A stretch of 64,000 nucleotides of DNA from CAZJLP01 sp964546955 (lineage in GTDB: Bacteria > Verrucomicrobiota > Verrucomicrobiia > Opitutales > Opitutaceae), in NCBI GenBank assembly GCA_964546955.1, contig CAZJLP010000020.1, positions 1 to 64,000 of the forward strand, written 5' to 3'. Every line of letters begins with the position of its first letter. Within the stretch, counting starts at the first letter, position 1. Positions 32,510-41,790 of this stretch are shown one piece after another. A program made the translations under genes and the position numbers. Below the pieces are notes generated by a model. That model was given only the letters and a program-made list of their open reading frames with translations, ran no database searches and was not told where the DNA came from.

Positions 32510-32791
32510 GGGCGATTCGGCGTGGGTTTGATTAAATGCGCTCACGGTTTTCTCGCCGTATCAAACCCCTTCCTGGGTTAAGCCCCAGCGCTGACGTCGA
32601 TGAGGTTTCGCCCTTTCCGTCCGCGAGACGTACCCAACTTACCCCTCTGAACCTCGGTGTCATTGGACGCGGCCGACTTCGTTGTCTCTGCGTTCGGCGG
32701 CCACGGGGGAAAGCGGGGAAACCCCGGACAGAATCCTTCTGGCCGGTTCACTCGGCTCACGCCGTTCAAAAACCCCCACCCTGAAGTCCTA

Positions 32792-33403
32792 ATGAATCAG
32801 AACCTCAAAACCCTCGCAACCGCCTCGCTTGCCCTTTTCGCGCTCGCCGCGGTCGCTCAGCTTCAAGCTGCCCCAACGGACGGTTACACCCGCTACACGC
32901 CTCCCACCCCCGGCGTCCAAAACCGCACGAATGGGTGCGGCGGCTATTCGAACGTCAGCGGCGTGTTCAAGGCCTGGGTCTGCGCCGGCGAAGAACGCGT
33001 CGAGCAACGCTGGGCGGACTGGCCCAGCCAAAGCACGTACAACCAATGGCAGGGCGATATCCGCTTCGACTCGCGCACTCAGAAAACCTGCATCATGCAG
33101 ATCAAGAGTAACACGGGCGGCGAACCGATCTACATTCAGGTCACCGTTCCCGGCTCGATCCGCAACGACAACGCGTCTGTCTTCCAGACGGGCCTCGCCG
33201 GCACGTGGTTTCGCTTGAACGCGCTGTTCAATCCCGCCAACGGCGACGGCAAGGCTTACATCAATGGCTCGCAGAAGGTGAGCCGTTCGATGCCGACCTC
33301 CGACCGTCACTGGTATTTCAAAAACGGAACGTACAACAACGGTCTGCCCTCCGGTGGACGGTCCACGGCGGAATTCCGCAACGTGACGCACTGGCGGCGC
33401 TAA
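32792..33403 (+). CDS. Secreted jelly-roll protein (polysaccharide-lyase-like), paralogue 2
   Basis: Start at ATG 32792 (MNQNLKTLATAS); the open frame continues upstream to 32657 through unrelated sequence. 203 residues, the same as paralogue 1 and nearly identical from the mature N-terminus APTDGYTRYTPP onward. It keeps CAGEERVEQRW, QIKSNTGGEP and YFKNGTYNNGLPSGG. The signal peptides differ. A recent tandem duplication, each copy having its own upstream palindrome and terminator. Presumably acts on an extracellular acidic polysaccharide, inferred from the fold only. Confidence 0.72.
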   Translation: MNQNLKTLATASLALFALAAVAQLQAAPTDGYTRYTPPTPGVQNRTNGCGGYSNVSGVFKAWVCAGEERVEQRWADWPSQSTYNQWQGDIRFDSRTQKTCIMQIKSNTGGEPIYIQVTVPGSIRNDNASVFQTGLAGTWFRLNALFNPANGDGKAYINGSQKVSRSMPTSDRHWYFKNGTYNNGLPSGGRSTAEFRNVTHWRR

Positions 33404-33420
33404 GTCATTCCGCTGAGAAC

Positions 33421-33456
33421 GGGGTCTGCGCAGGTGCGCAGACCCCTTGCGTTTTT
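33421..33456 (+). terminator. Rho-independent terminator of paralogue 2
   Basis: GGGGTCTGCGC / GCGCAGACCCC, 11-bp stem with a 4-nt loop, then TTGCGTTTTT, 18 nt after the stop. Confidence 0.85.
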
Positions 33457-33508
33457 AGTCGGAGTTGAGAGTTGAGAGCGTTTTCAAACAACCTACCCCG
33501 TTAACCCC

Positions 33509-34090
33509 ATGCCCAAGGTCCTTCGCAGGATATCCGCTTTTTTCGTGATGGCTGCCGTCCTTGCGTTAGCGGCGTTCGCGCACACGGCAATCGGAGCCGT
33601 CGGCGACGGAAAACCGAAGCAGGAAAAAGCCGCGCCGAAGGAGGCGCCGCGCGGAAAGACGGGCAACCATTACGATCACCTGTTCGGAAATACCTATAAG
33701 ACCACGGTCGACTTGTACCTTTTCATTCTGCAGGACGACATGGATCATCTTTATCTCGGGCGCAGCGATGGACGCCCGGCCGGAAAACTCACGGATCTGC
33801 CAGCCGGCGGCGCAGCGAATATCGGCAAGACCTTCGGCAGGGTCACGATTCTCGACTTCATCCCGGCGGGCGCCGAGTACACGATCACGGCGGAAACGCA
33901 CGAGGTGACGGCGTTGAGCGGCCTGCGGGAGAAAGGCGGCGTTACGATGAGTTTTATCGGGTTCTTGAACAACAAAGGGCGATCAACGAAGGGCGTGCTC
34001 GCGGAGTTCATTCAAACCGCGAAGAAAGTGACGGGGCCCGAGCTTAATCAGGAAATCGATCCCGCGTTCGCCACGCTGATCAAACCGTAG
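33509..34090 (+). CDS. Secreted protein of unknown function
   Basis: 193 residues with a signal peptide ending near HTAIGA. A Lys/Pro/Ala linker is followed by a ~130-residue domain (HYDHLFGNTYKTTVDLYLFILQDD at its start). No family recognised. It precedes an FN3 protein by 36 bp and may be co-transcribed with it. Confidence 0.55.
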   Translation: MPKVLRRISAFFVMAAVLALAAFAHTAIGAVGDGKPKQEKAAPKEAPRGKTGNHYDHLFGNTYKTTVDLYLFILQDDMDHLYLGRSDGRPAGKLTDLPAGGAANIGKTFGRVTILDFIPAGAEYTITAETHEVTALSGLREKGGVTMSFIGFLNNKGRSTKGVLAEFIQTAKKVTGPELNQEIDPAFATLIKP

Positions 34091-34126
34091 GTCCTCTTCG
34101 TCTTTTTTCCCGTTCCCTCCCTGCTT

Positions 34127-34945
34127 ATGACACGACACGTTTTACTCAAACGAATCCATGGTCTGCTCGCGGGAGCCGCCGTGCTCGGCGGCCCGGCGTT
34201 GGCCGCGGCGGCTGCCTCGGGCGACTACGCGTCGCCCACGGAGTTGACCGCCACCCTCGCGGATCCGATCAACATCGATCTAAAATGGAAGGACAACGCG
34301 ACCAACGAGGCCGGGTACTTTGTGGAATACAGCCCGGACGCGAACGACGAATGGGCGATCATCGAAGTGGTGCCGCCCAACACGACCGCCTATCGCCACC
34401 CCAATCTGATCCCGCACACGCGCTTCGTCTTCCGCGTGCGACCCTTCTACGGCCTCGCCTCGAACGAGGTCTTCGTCACGACCGGCAAGGAGGGCCCTCA
34501 GGAGGATCTAACCCCGTTCAACGACCAGAAACCTGAACCGGTCGCGCACAAAGAAAGAAAATCCCTAAAGTCCATCGCGACGGCGGCGGATGCCGCGCCG
34601 GCCGATTTCAAAGTCACGTTGATCCCCCCGGCGGCGATGCATTTCGGATGGAAAGACCGCTCGTCCGACGCCGAAGGACTCCTCCTGGAGATCAAAAGCG
34701 AGGACGCCGATTTTCGTCCTTCCGCCTTCCTCGAGCCCGGCACGACGCATTTGGTGAGCCATGGTTTTCCTTTCGAGACCAAACTGGGGTTCCGCGTGCG
34801 AGCCATCGTTTCCGGAACGCCATCGAACAAGGCGGAACAGACCACGGGAGCCGATCCGACCAACGAGGCATTCCCCGGCCCGAGCAAACCGGCCGAACCG
34901 GCGCCGCCTGCGGCCGACGCCAACAAAACCGCGCCGAAAGGCTGA
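34127..34945 (+). CDS. Secreted protein with two fibronectin type III-like domains
   Basis: 272 residues with a signal peptide (LLAGAAVLGGPALAAAAA). Two FN3-like repeats lie at ~35-125 (INIDLKWKDNATNEAGYFVEYSP, HTRFVFRVRPFYGLASNE) and ~155-240 (MHFGWKDRSSDAEGLLLEIKS, LGFRVRAIVSGTPSN). The tail is Pro/Ala-rich. No catalytic domain. Likely an adhesion or scaffold protein. Followed at 27 bp by the next gene. Confidence 0.7.
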   Translation: MTRHVLLKRIHGLLAGAAVLGGPALAAAAASGDYASPTELTATLADPINIDLKWKDNATNEAGYFVEYSPDANDEWAIIEVVPPNTTAYRHPNLIPHTRFVFRVRPFYGLASNEVFVTTGKEGPQEDLTPFNDQKPEPVAHKERKSLKSIATAADAAPADFKVTLIPPAAMHFGWKDRSSDAEGLLLEIKSEDADFRPSAFLEPGTTHLVSHGFPFETKLGFRVRAIVSGTPSNKAEQTTGADPTNEAFPGPSKPAEPAPPAADANKTAPKG

Positions 34946-34972
34946 TCGGAGACATCGCTCCATCTCGTATTC

Positions 34973-36250
34973 ATGGATTCGCGACAACCACCCCTGCTCC
35001 CCATTGCCCTCGGCCTGGCTGCCTTGCTCGGCAGCGGCTGGTGGGCGTGGTCCCGGGTGGACAACCGCGGTGCATCCACCGCGAACGTATCTGTCCCGAC
35101 CGAGCCGTCCTCAGCGCCGCAACCAGCCCCGATCGCTCCCGCAGCGCCCGCGAAAGACCTGCTGGCGACGGCCTCTCTCGATGAGCTCGGCGCGCTCATA
35201 CGGGCCAAGATCGCCGCTGGCGCTTCCGCCAACGAACTCTTCGCCTGGCTACGCTCGCTGGCCCTGAAACAACCGGAACTGGCGATCGAGCTGGCTCACA
35301 CCCTGGGCCGCAACGAAGACGAGCAAGCAATGTGGGTGTCCGACCTGACGCGCGAATGGACGGCGCGGGAACCCCGGGCGGCCTGGCAATGGCTTTTTCG
35401 GCAGCCGCTTCAGCGCCTGGAAAAACTTTCCCACGGCAATCTGCTCAACGTCGTCACGGACGAGCTGGCCCAGCGCGACGAAAAGCTTCTCCTCGCCAAC
35501 ACCGATTTTCTCCTGCTGACCGGCGACAAACGAGCGCAGATCCCGCCGCAGGCCCTGGTCTTCGCGAGCATCGAAGGCCTAGTTCGTCATGGAAAACTGG
35601 ATCAAGCGAAAGCCGCGCTGGAGACGTGGGCACGCGACCCGCTGAAAAACGATGTCGGCCCCGGCGCGCTGTCCACCGTGGCGATCGAACTCGCCAAAGC
35701 GTCGCCGGTCGAGGCCGGCCAGTGGCTGAAGGCGCTCCCGGTCACCGATGAGCGAAACTCCGCCCTCGCCTCGCTCGCGGCGGACTGGGTGACGCGGGAT
35801 CCGGAAGCGGCGTTGAAATGGAGCGCCGAACTCGATTCGCAGGACGGCCGCACGACTGTCGTGCGGCGCGCTTACAGCGACTGGCTGGAAGAAGACGCGA
35901 GCAAGGCGGGAAAATGGCTGGGGGATCGCCTGGCCGAAAATCAGCCGCTGCCCGACGCAGAGGTGCTGATCGCAAATTTGGTTCATCAATCGTCCCTGAT
36001 CAAAAAAGACCCGCTGGCGGCTCTCCAGTGGGCGGACTTGATCGGCGATCCGGCGCTGCGAGTCTCCACCCAGGAGCAACTCTTGCTGCGCTGGGGCGCG
36101 CGCGACCAATCCGGGTTCGAGCGCCACCTGGCGCAAAACACGACCCTCCCGGCCGAACGAAAAGCCGCCCTCATGCAACAAGTTAGGGATCACCATTTGG
36201 CGCCGGAAAAATCGCCCCTTTGGTTTTCGAGCGACGCCTTCGAAAAATGA
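34973..36250 (+). CDS. Membrane-anchored helical-repeat protein
   Basis: 425 residues. One N-terminal membrane helix (LPIALGLAALLGSGWWAW), a Pro/Ala linker, then ~340 residues of alpha-helical repeats with recurring patterns such as ARxPxAAxxWL (EPRAAWQWLFRQP, SPVEAGQWLKALP, DPEAALKWSAELD, DASKAGKWLGD). Such repeat proteins are frequent in Verrucomicrobiota and have no assigned function. Probably a scaffold facing the periplasm. Confidence 0.6.
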   Translation: MDSRQPPLLPIALGLAALLGSGWWAWSRVDNRGASTANVSVPTEPSSAPQPAPIAPAAPAKDLLATASLDELGALIRAKIAAGASANELFAWLRSLALKQPELAIELAHTLGRNEDEQAMWVSDLTREWTAREPRAAWQWLFRQPLQRLEKLSHGNLLNVVTDELAQRDEKLLLANTDFLLLTGDKRAQIPPQALVFASIEGLVRHGKLDQAKAALETWARDPLKNDVGPGALSTVAIELAKASPVEAGQWLKALPVTDERNSALASLAADWVTRDPEAALKWSAELDSQDGRTTVVRRAYSDWLEEDASKAGKWLGDRLAENQPLPDAEVLIANLVHQSSLIKKDPLAALQWADLIGDPALRVSTQEQLLLRWGARDQSGFERHLAQNTTLPAERKAALMQQVRDHHLAPEKSPLWFSSDAFEK

Positions 36251-36323
36251 CCGCGAGATCGCACCCCACCGGATCGCCGCCGCACTGCCTCGACTCCCGC
36301 AGGGGCTGCGCTAGGATGCGCCC

Positions 36324-39300
36324 GTGTTAACGACGGCCACCCCCCTCGTCCTGCGCGCGGCGTTTGCCCTGGTGGCGCTGACCGTTCTGAACGCGCGGGC
36401 GGCCACCTCGGCGAGCTCGGAGTGGATCATCGAAAGCTGGTACGTAGCCGATGGGTTGCCCAACAACAATATCGCGGCCATCGCGCAGGCGGAGGACGGC
36501 CACCTTTGGCTCGCCATGCCGGATTCCATCGCGCGCTTCGACGGCGTGCGTTTCGAGCGTTTCGCTCCGGAGGAAATCGGCATCGATTCGCGGCATCGCA
36601 TCCGTGCGTTGAGCCGCGGACGGGACAACGCCCTCTGGGTCGCGGCGGATCACGATGGCGCAATCCGGCTTCAGGACGGCGCAACCCAGACTTTTGCCAA
36701 AGCCATGAACCTGCCGGTCGATTGCCTGGTGGAAGACGCGACCGGCGCCATGTGGATCACGTATTTCGGCGGAGAAATCCGACGCGTGAAAGACGGCAGC
36801 GTCAAACGGTGGACCGAAGCGGACGGATTGCCGCCCCGCGCCCGCGGCACCCTGGCCACGGATTCCCGCGGCAGGCTTTGGTTCGCGAAGGATGCGAATG
36901 TCGGAATCTTTCGCAACGAACGTTTCGAATCGCTGGTGCGGGTGACGGGAGCCGCTCCCCGCGTGGCGGCCGCTTCCAGCGGAGGCGTGTGGATCAGCGC
37001 GAATTCGCAACTGTGGAAGTTCGACGAAGGCGGTTCGCTCAAGGACTGCGGCCGCTTTCAACCGGCGGGCGTGCGCGGCGAAACCACGGCTTTGCTCGAA
37101 GACCGCACGGGCGCGCTCTGGATCGGGACATCCTCCATCGGGCTGCTTCGCTACGACGGGGTGAAATTTCAAAACGTTCCGGTGTCCGATCGCGAAATCT
37201 CCGCGCTGACCGAAGACCAGGAAGGAAACCTGTGGGTCGGCACTATCGGAGGAGGCCTCAACCGAATCACGCCGCGGGCCATTCGGCTAGAGGCGCCCGG
37301 GGACGGCAATGTCGGCGAAAACCTGCAATCCGTCTGCCAGGACACCGAAGGAGTCTTTTGGGCGGCGACGAGCAACGGGCTGCTTGCCCAGCGCGAGCCG
37401 GACGGCTGGAAAATCACCACGCTCGACGAAGCCCACGCGGTGCGCGGCGCCACGTGTGTCGCCGCGGACACGACGGGGGGAGTGTGGATCGGTACCGCGG
37501 TGGGCGAACTCCACTACCGGAATCAAAACCGCCTGCAGACCTTTCGCGCGGCGGACGGGCTGAGTGCTCGTACCGTCCGCTCCCTGTTCGCCAGCAGCAA
37601 CGGGGACCTTTGGCTCGCCAGCGAAGGACCGACCACCCTCCAGGTCTATCGCGGGGGCAAATTCGTTTCATTGTCGGTTCCCGCGGGGGCCGCGCACCTG
37701 CGCACCATCGTCGAAGACATGAGGGGCACCATTTGGGTGGGCGCGCAGAAGGGGATGCTCCTGCGGGTCGAAGGCAACCAACTGGTCGACGCCAGCGAGC
37801 CGCTGGGCGGTATTTCGAGCTCGATCCGCGCCCTCCATGTCACGAGCGACAACAGCCTTTGGCTCGGCTTCGGAGGGCACGGCGTCGGCCGGCTGCGCGC
37901 CGGAAAGTTCGGGCTGATCCTGCCCAAGCACGGACTTTATCACAATAATCTGTCCCAGATCGTCTCGGACGACCGCGGAAGTATTTGGTTTGGCTGCGAT
38001 CGCGGCCTTTTTAAAGTGCGGAAAGACGAACTCGACGCGGTGGCCGAAGGCCGCGCAGCCTCTCTGCAGTCGGTGGTTTATGGGCGCAGCCAGGGTTTGC
38101 CCAGCCTGCAGGCACAGTATGGGTTTTGGCCGGGAGCGTTTCGCAGCCGCGAAGGCCGCATCGTCATTCCCATGCGCTCCGGCTTGGCCATCGCGGATCC
38201 CGGCCGACTCCGGATCGCATCACAGCCGCCCTCCGTGCTCCTGAAGCGCGTGGCGGTGGACGAGGAAGCGGTGGCTTTCTACGGCGGTCCGCTGCCTCTC
38301 GGCCCGGAGAAAAAAGGCAAACTTGTCGCGCTTCACAAATCGCCGAGCAAACTCGCGCTCGACCCCGGCCATCGCCAAGTCCTCTTCGATTTCACCGCGG
38401 TCGCGCTGGGCGCGCCGGAAAACGTGCAGTTTCGGTACCGGCTGGACGGATTCGACCGCGACTGGATTTCGACGGACGAACGAAGCGCGAAATATCCCCG
38501 GCTCGAAGCGGGCAACTACCGGTTTCGTGTCATCGCGCGCAACAACGAGGGAATCTGGAACGAGACCGGCGCGGCGCTGGCGTTCAGCGTCACGCCGTTC
38601 GTGTGGCAGCGCTGGTGGTTCCGAATCGCGGCGGTCGGCCTATTCTCGGTGGCGGTGGGCGCGGCCGTGCGCTACGTTTCGTTTCGCCGCTTGAGCCGGA
38701 AGCTCGAGACACTTGAACGCCAGGCGGCTCTCGAGAAAGAGCGGGCGCGCATCGCTCGCGACATTCACGACGACGTGGGCAATCGCCTGACCGAGATCTC
38801 GCTGCTCAGCGAACTCGCCTTGCGCGACGGCGAGCACCAGAAGAATGGACAATACGTGCAGCAGATCTCATCGACGGTCCGCCATGTGACCGACTCGCTG
38901 GACGAAATCATTTGGGCGGTCAGCCCGCGCAACGACACGCTCCCCAGCGTCATTCACTACATCGGCGAATTCGCGATCGAGTTCCTGCATACGGCGCAGA
39001 TCAGCTGCCGGATGGAATTGCCCGACCAGATCCCGAATCGCCATGTGTCGGCGGAGATTCGCCACAATCTGTTTTTGGCCGTGAAGGAGTCGCTCCACAA
39101 CGTCGTGCGCCATGCCGGGGCTTCCGAAGTGGTGCTGCGCGTCGTGATGGATGAGAAATGCCTTTCCATCATCGTCCACGACAACGGCCGCGGCTTCGCG
39201 TCGTCGACGGTGAACGACCCCGGGGCCGACGGCTTGAGGAACATGAAGCAGCGCATGGAGGAAATCCAGGGCAGCTTCGCGCTTCGAAGCGAGCCGGGCT

Positions 39301-39362
39301 CGGGCAAGGGCACGGAAATTACGTTTTCCTATCCGTGGCGGGGGCAAAACGGAAAATACTAA
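36324..39362 (+). CDS. Propeller-sensing histidine kinase (Reg_prop / Y_Y_Y / HisKA_3)
   Basis: GTG start at 36324, 1012 residues. Signal peptide, then ~600 residues of two-component-regulator propeller repeats (GLPNNNIAAIAQAEDGHLWLA, TEDQEGNLWVGTIGGGLNRI), a Y_Y_Y domain at ~690-755, a membrane helix at ~765-790, and HisKA_3 with the phosphorylated His815 in ARDIHDDVGNRL. The HATPase_c follows with AVKESLHNVVRHA, DNGRGF and GLRNMKQRM. Periplasmic sensing of oligosaccharides is typical of this architecture. It signals presumably to the NarL-type regulator 166 bp downstream. Confidence 0.88.
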   Translation: MLTTATPLVLRAAFALVALTVLNARAATSASSEWIIESWYVADGLPNNNIAAIAQAEDGHLWLAMPDSIARFDGVRFERFAPEEIGIDSRHRIRALSRGRDNALWVAADHDGAIRLQDGATQTFAKAMNLPVDCLVEDATGAMWITYFGGEIRRVKDGSVKRWTEADGLPPRARGTLATDSRGRLWFAKDANVGIFRNERFESLVRVTGAAPRVAAASSGGVWISANSQLWKFDEGGSLKDCGRFQPAGVRGETTALLEDRTGALWIGTSSIGLLRYDGVKFQNVPVSDREISALTEDQEGNLWVGTIGGGLNRITPRAIRLEAPGDGNVGENLQSVCQDTEGVFWAATSNGLLAQREPDGWKITTLDEAHAVRGATCVAADTTGGVWIGTAVGELHYRNQNRLQTFRAADGLSARTVRSLFASSNGDLWLASEGPTTLQVYRGGKFVSLSVPAGAAHLRTIVEDMRGTIWVGAQKGMLLRVEGNQLVDASEPLGGISSSIRALHVTSDNSLWLGFGGHGVGRLRAGKFGLILPKHGLYHNNLSQIVSDDRGSIWFGCDRGLFKVRKDELDAVAEGRAASLQSVVYGRSQGLPSLQAQYGFWPGAFRSREGRIVIPMRSGLAIADPGRLRIASQPPSVLLKRVAVDEEAVAFYGGPLPLGPEKKGKLVALHKSPSKLALDPGHRQVLFDFTAVALGAPENVQFRYRLDGFDRDWISTDERSAKYPRLEAGNYRFRVIARNNEGIWNETGAALAFSVTPFVWQRWWFRIAAVGLFSVAVGAAVRYVSFRRLSRKLETLERQAALEKERARIARDIHDDVGNRLTEISLLSELALRDGEHQKNGQYVQQISSTVRHVTDSLDEIIWAVSPRNDTLPSVIHYIGEFAIEFLHTAQISCRMELPDQIPNRHVSAEIRHNLFLAVKESLHNVVRHAGASEVVLRVVMDEKCLSIIVHDNGRGFASSTVNDPGADGLRNMKQRMEEIQGSFALRSEPGSGKGTEITFSYPWRGQNGKY

Positions 39363-39378
39363 TCAGTCCGGCCGTGAA

Positions 39379-39499
39379 TTCTTTCTCTTTCTTCTTTATC
39401 TTTCTCTCAAGGGTTAGAGCCATTCTGTACGCAACCTTGGTCGCAGCCCCCTCGTTTCGAGATAAAGATAAAGATAAAGATAAAGAGGAAAGAGAAAGA
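39379..39499. repeat. Polypyrimidine/polypurine hairpin with (GATAAA)n
   Basis: Left arm (39379-39408, TTCTTTCTCTTT start) and right arm (39459-39499, four tandem GATAAA units then GAGGAAAGAGAAAGA) are largely complementary around a ~50-nt loop. Located between the kinase and regulator genes, so it is probably transcribed. Confidence 0.7.
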
Positions 39500-39528
39500 T
39501 TGTCCCCCGCCGCTTCCATCTTCCCAGC

Positions 39529-40158
39529 ATGACTCCCATTACACTCTGCATCGTTGAAGACGATCAAGGCACGCGCGAGCAGCTCGCGGCCCTTCTCAGC
39601 CGCGAGCCGAAGCTCCGTTGCGTGAATACGTATAGCACGGGGGAGGACGCGCTGCGAGGGATTCCGCAGGACCAGCCCGACGTCGCTTTGGTCGACATCA
39701 ACCTGCCCGGCATGAGCGGGATCGAGTGCGTCTCGAAGCTCACCGCCCAGATGCCGAAGCTGAAGGTGCTGATGCTGACCGCGTACAAGGAGAGCGATCT
39801 CATCTTCAATTCGCTTCGCGCCGGAGCGCGTGGATACCTGTTGAAAAAAATGGTGCCGGCCGAACTGGTGACCGCCGTCGAGCAGGCCCACGCGGGAGGC
39901 GCGCCGATGTCGATGCAGATCGCGAGCAAAGTCGTGGAGTATTTCCATCTGGCCGAGCGCTCCGCCTCCGACGTGGCCAAGCTGACGCCGCGCGAGCACG
40001 AAATCCTCGAGCTCCTGGCCAAAGGGTTTCTCTACAAGGAAATCGTCGAGCGGCTCGGCATCAGCATGAGCACGGTCCGCACGCATCTTCAGCACATCTA
40101 CGACAAGCTGCACGTGCAATCGCGGACGGAGGCGACGGCGAAATATTTTGGGCGGTAG
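39529..40158 (+). CDS. NarL/FixJ-type response regulator
   Basis: 209 residues. The receiver is intact: acidic EDD at 10-12, phospho-acceptor Asp56 (VALVDINLPGMSG), Thr in LMLTAYKE and Lys in YLLKKMVP. LuxR-type HTH at the C-terminus (LTPREHEILELLAKGFLYKEIVERLGISMSTVRTHLQHIYDKL, quoted as a region). The cognate partner is the propeller kinase directly upstream; the target genes are not evident. Confidence 0.92.
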   Translation: MTPITLCIVEDDQGTREQLAALLSREPKLRCVNTYSTGEDALRGIPQDQPDVALVDINLPGMSGIECVSKLTAQMPKLKVLMLTAYKESDLIFNSLRAGARGYLLKKMVPAELVTAVEQAHAGGAPMSMQIASKVVEYFHLAERSASDVAKLTPREHEILELLAKGFLYKEIVERLGISMSTVRTHLQHIYDKLHVQSRTEATAKYFGR

Positions 40159-40169
40159 CGCGCGGTTTT

Positions 40170-40374
40170 GGGTTTTGAGTTTTGGGTAACCGATCCCGAC
40201 TCGCTGGCGCTCGCCGCTACGGGGCAGAAAACCAGCGATAAGCATCGGATCGAGGTCGACTCTCGATCCTGCCACTCGCTCACGCTCGTAGCTACTCTCG
40301 GCAGCCACACTGCAACCGCTCTGTGCCCTCCTGCTCGTCCTCTTCCGGCCTCTGGGTCACAAAACAAAGCTAAT
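40170..40374. repeat. ACTCGCT extragenic repeat tract, copy 1
   Basis: Starts GGTTTTGAGTTTTG-like, then CGATCCCGACTCGCTGGCGC, ..., CCACTCGCTCACGCTCGTAGC, then CTCTGTGCCCTCCTGCTCG, ending CACAAAACAAAGC. The same order of blocks recurs at 48205-48421 and 50738-50895, and in part at 44570-44640. Confidence 0.75.
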
Positions 40375-40499
40375 GGCCGCTAATCCGGAAACGGTGCTCG
40401 AACTCATCTTTTTCCGACGAGCTGTGGGTCAATAGGCGGTCTGGATCCAAGTGGATCCTTCGCTACGCTCGAGGATGACAAGGCGAGGATTAGGGATCA

Positions 40500-41561
40500 T
40501 TAGTGGTTAGAAACGGGCTGGCGGAGGGTTTCGCCGGGGTTCCACCGTCCGATGACCATCGTGGTGACGGCTTGGTCGGGCAGGCCGCGTTCGTGGCGTT
40601 CGATCTTGCCCACCAGGACATCCACCGCCGTGGCGCCGATCAAATCGCCGTGTTGATACACGCCCGAGATGCGATGCTGCACCGCGGGACACGACAAACT
40701 GACCAAGCCCAAGTCCGTCGGCACGCGGAGCTTCAGTCGCAGAAGGGCTTTTTCCACCAGCTCCGCGTTGTAGGTAATGATTACATCAGGCTTCTCGCGG
40801 GTGAGCCAACGCTTGAAGTCCGCGAGGGGAAAGGCCTCGAGGTCCTCGAGGTTGTCGACGAGGAGCGGACGCGTGCGCCCGATCTTGGGGAGCATTGTTT
40901 GCGCGGTGAAAAATCCCGCCTCCCAGCGGCCCTGGAACCGCTCCCGCTGACTCGAGCGCAACACCAAGCCGGGGCGGCGGTAGCCGAGTTCGTGACACTC
41001 CTGGACGGTGCGAAGCGCGCTGAAATAGTGATCGTTTCCGACCGAGGCCAAGGCCAGCGATTTGGAAGGGACGCCGATACAGACCGCCGCAAAATGGTCC
41101 CACCGGAGATCGGGCGGCGACGCGCCGTCCGCCAGAGGCCCCAGGAGGATGCCTTGGATTCCCCGCGCATAGAGCATGTCACTGAATCGCGACGCCGACA
41201 TCCCTTCTTGGTGGAGCCAAAATTCCTGCGCCCGGTAGCCGAGGGTGGCGGCGCGCTCCAAAGCGCCCTGCCGAATCAGCCTCACCGTGGTGGAGGGCGA
41301 GCTGCGCCAGGCATCGGGCCGATCCAGCGCACAGACCAGCGCCAGGACCGGTTGAGCCTTGATCGGCTGGTTGCGACGACGGCTCCGCATCAAGGCCGCG
41401 ACGAAAGGATTCGGGCGGTAGCCCAGTTCGTCCGCGATTTTGGCGATGCGCGCTTTCATCTCCGGGGAGATGTTGGGGCGGTTGCGGAGGCTGAGAGAAA
41501 CCGCCGAGACGCTTACACCCGCGCGTTCGGCGATATCCTTCATGCTGACGTTGGGGATCAT
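40500..41561 (-). CDS. LacI-family transcriptional regulator
   Basis: 353 residues. The N-terminal HTH is complete (VSMKDIAERAGVSVSAVSLSLRNRPNISPEMKARI, a LacI signature). A periplasmic-binding-protein-like effector domain follows. It is divergent from the TonB receptor at 41791 with the glucarate genes beyond, so it is the likely regulator of this sugar-acid module. The effector is inferred, not shown. Start codon ATG at 41561. Confidence 0.9.
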   Translation of the reverse strand: MIPNVSMKDIAERAGVSVSAVSLSLRNRPNISPEMKARIAKIADELGYRPNPFVAALMRSRRRNQPIKAQPVLALVCALDRPDAWRSSPSTTVRLIRQGALERAATLGYRAQEFWLHQEGMSASRFSDMLYARGIQGILLGPLADGASPPDLRWDHFAAVCIGVPSKSLALASVGNDHYFSALRTVQECHELGYRRPGLVLRSSQRERFQGRWEAGFFTAQTMLPKIGRTRPLLVDNLEDLEAFPLADFKRWLTREKPDVIITYNAELVEKALLRLKLRVPTDLGLVSLSCPAVQHRISGVYQHGDLIGATAVDVLVGKIERHERGLPDQAVTTMVIGRWNPGETLRQPVSNH

Positions 41562-41790
41562 GGGCAGGCGAGGGAGTCAACGATGACACTATCATCGCAC
41601 TTCCGCGCGTAAATGAAATAGCGGATAGGAATCTGTGTTGCGAACACCCAGCTCCTTGTCGCTGATGGTCAGCGCCCTGTACCAACGCAGCGTTCGCCCC
41701 CCTCCCTGCGCATGACTACCGCAGCCTCAACCACGCGGCGATCGCCCTCTCTCGTTTCCCCTCTGTTACGGGGCACGTAGGAGTAATACC

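Noticed and set aside
39461..39486. Tandem GATAAA units as a short CRISPR-like array
   Set aside because: Six-base units with no spacers; part of a polypurine hairpin arm.
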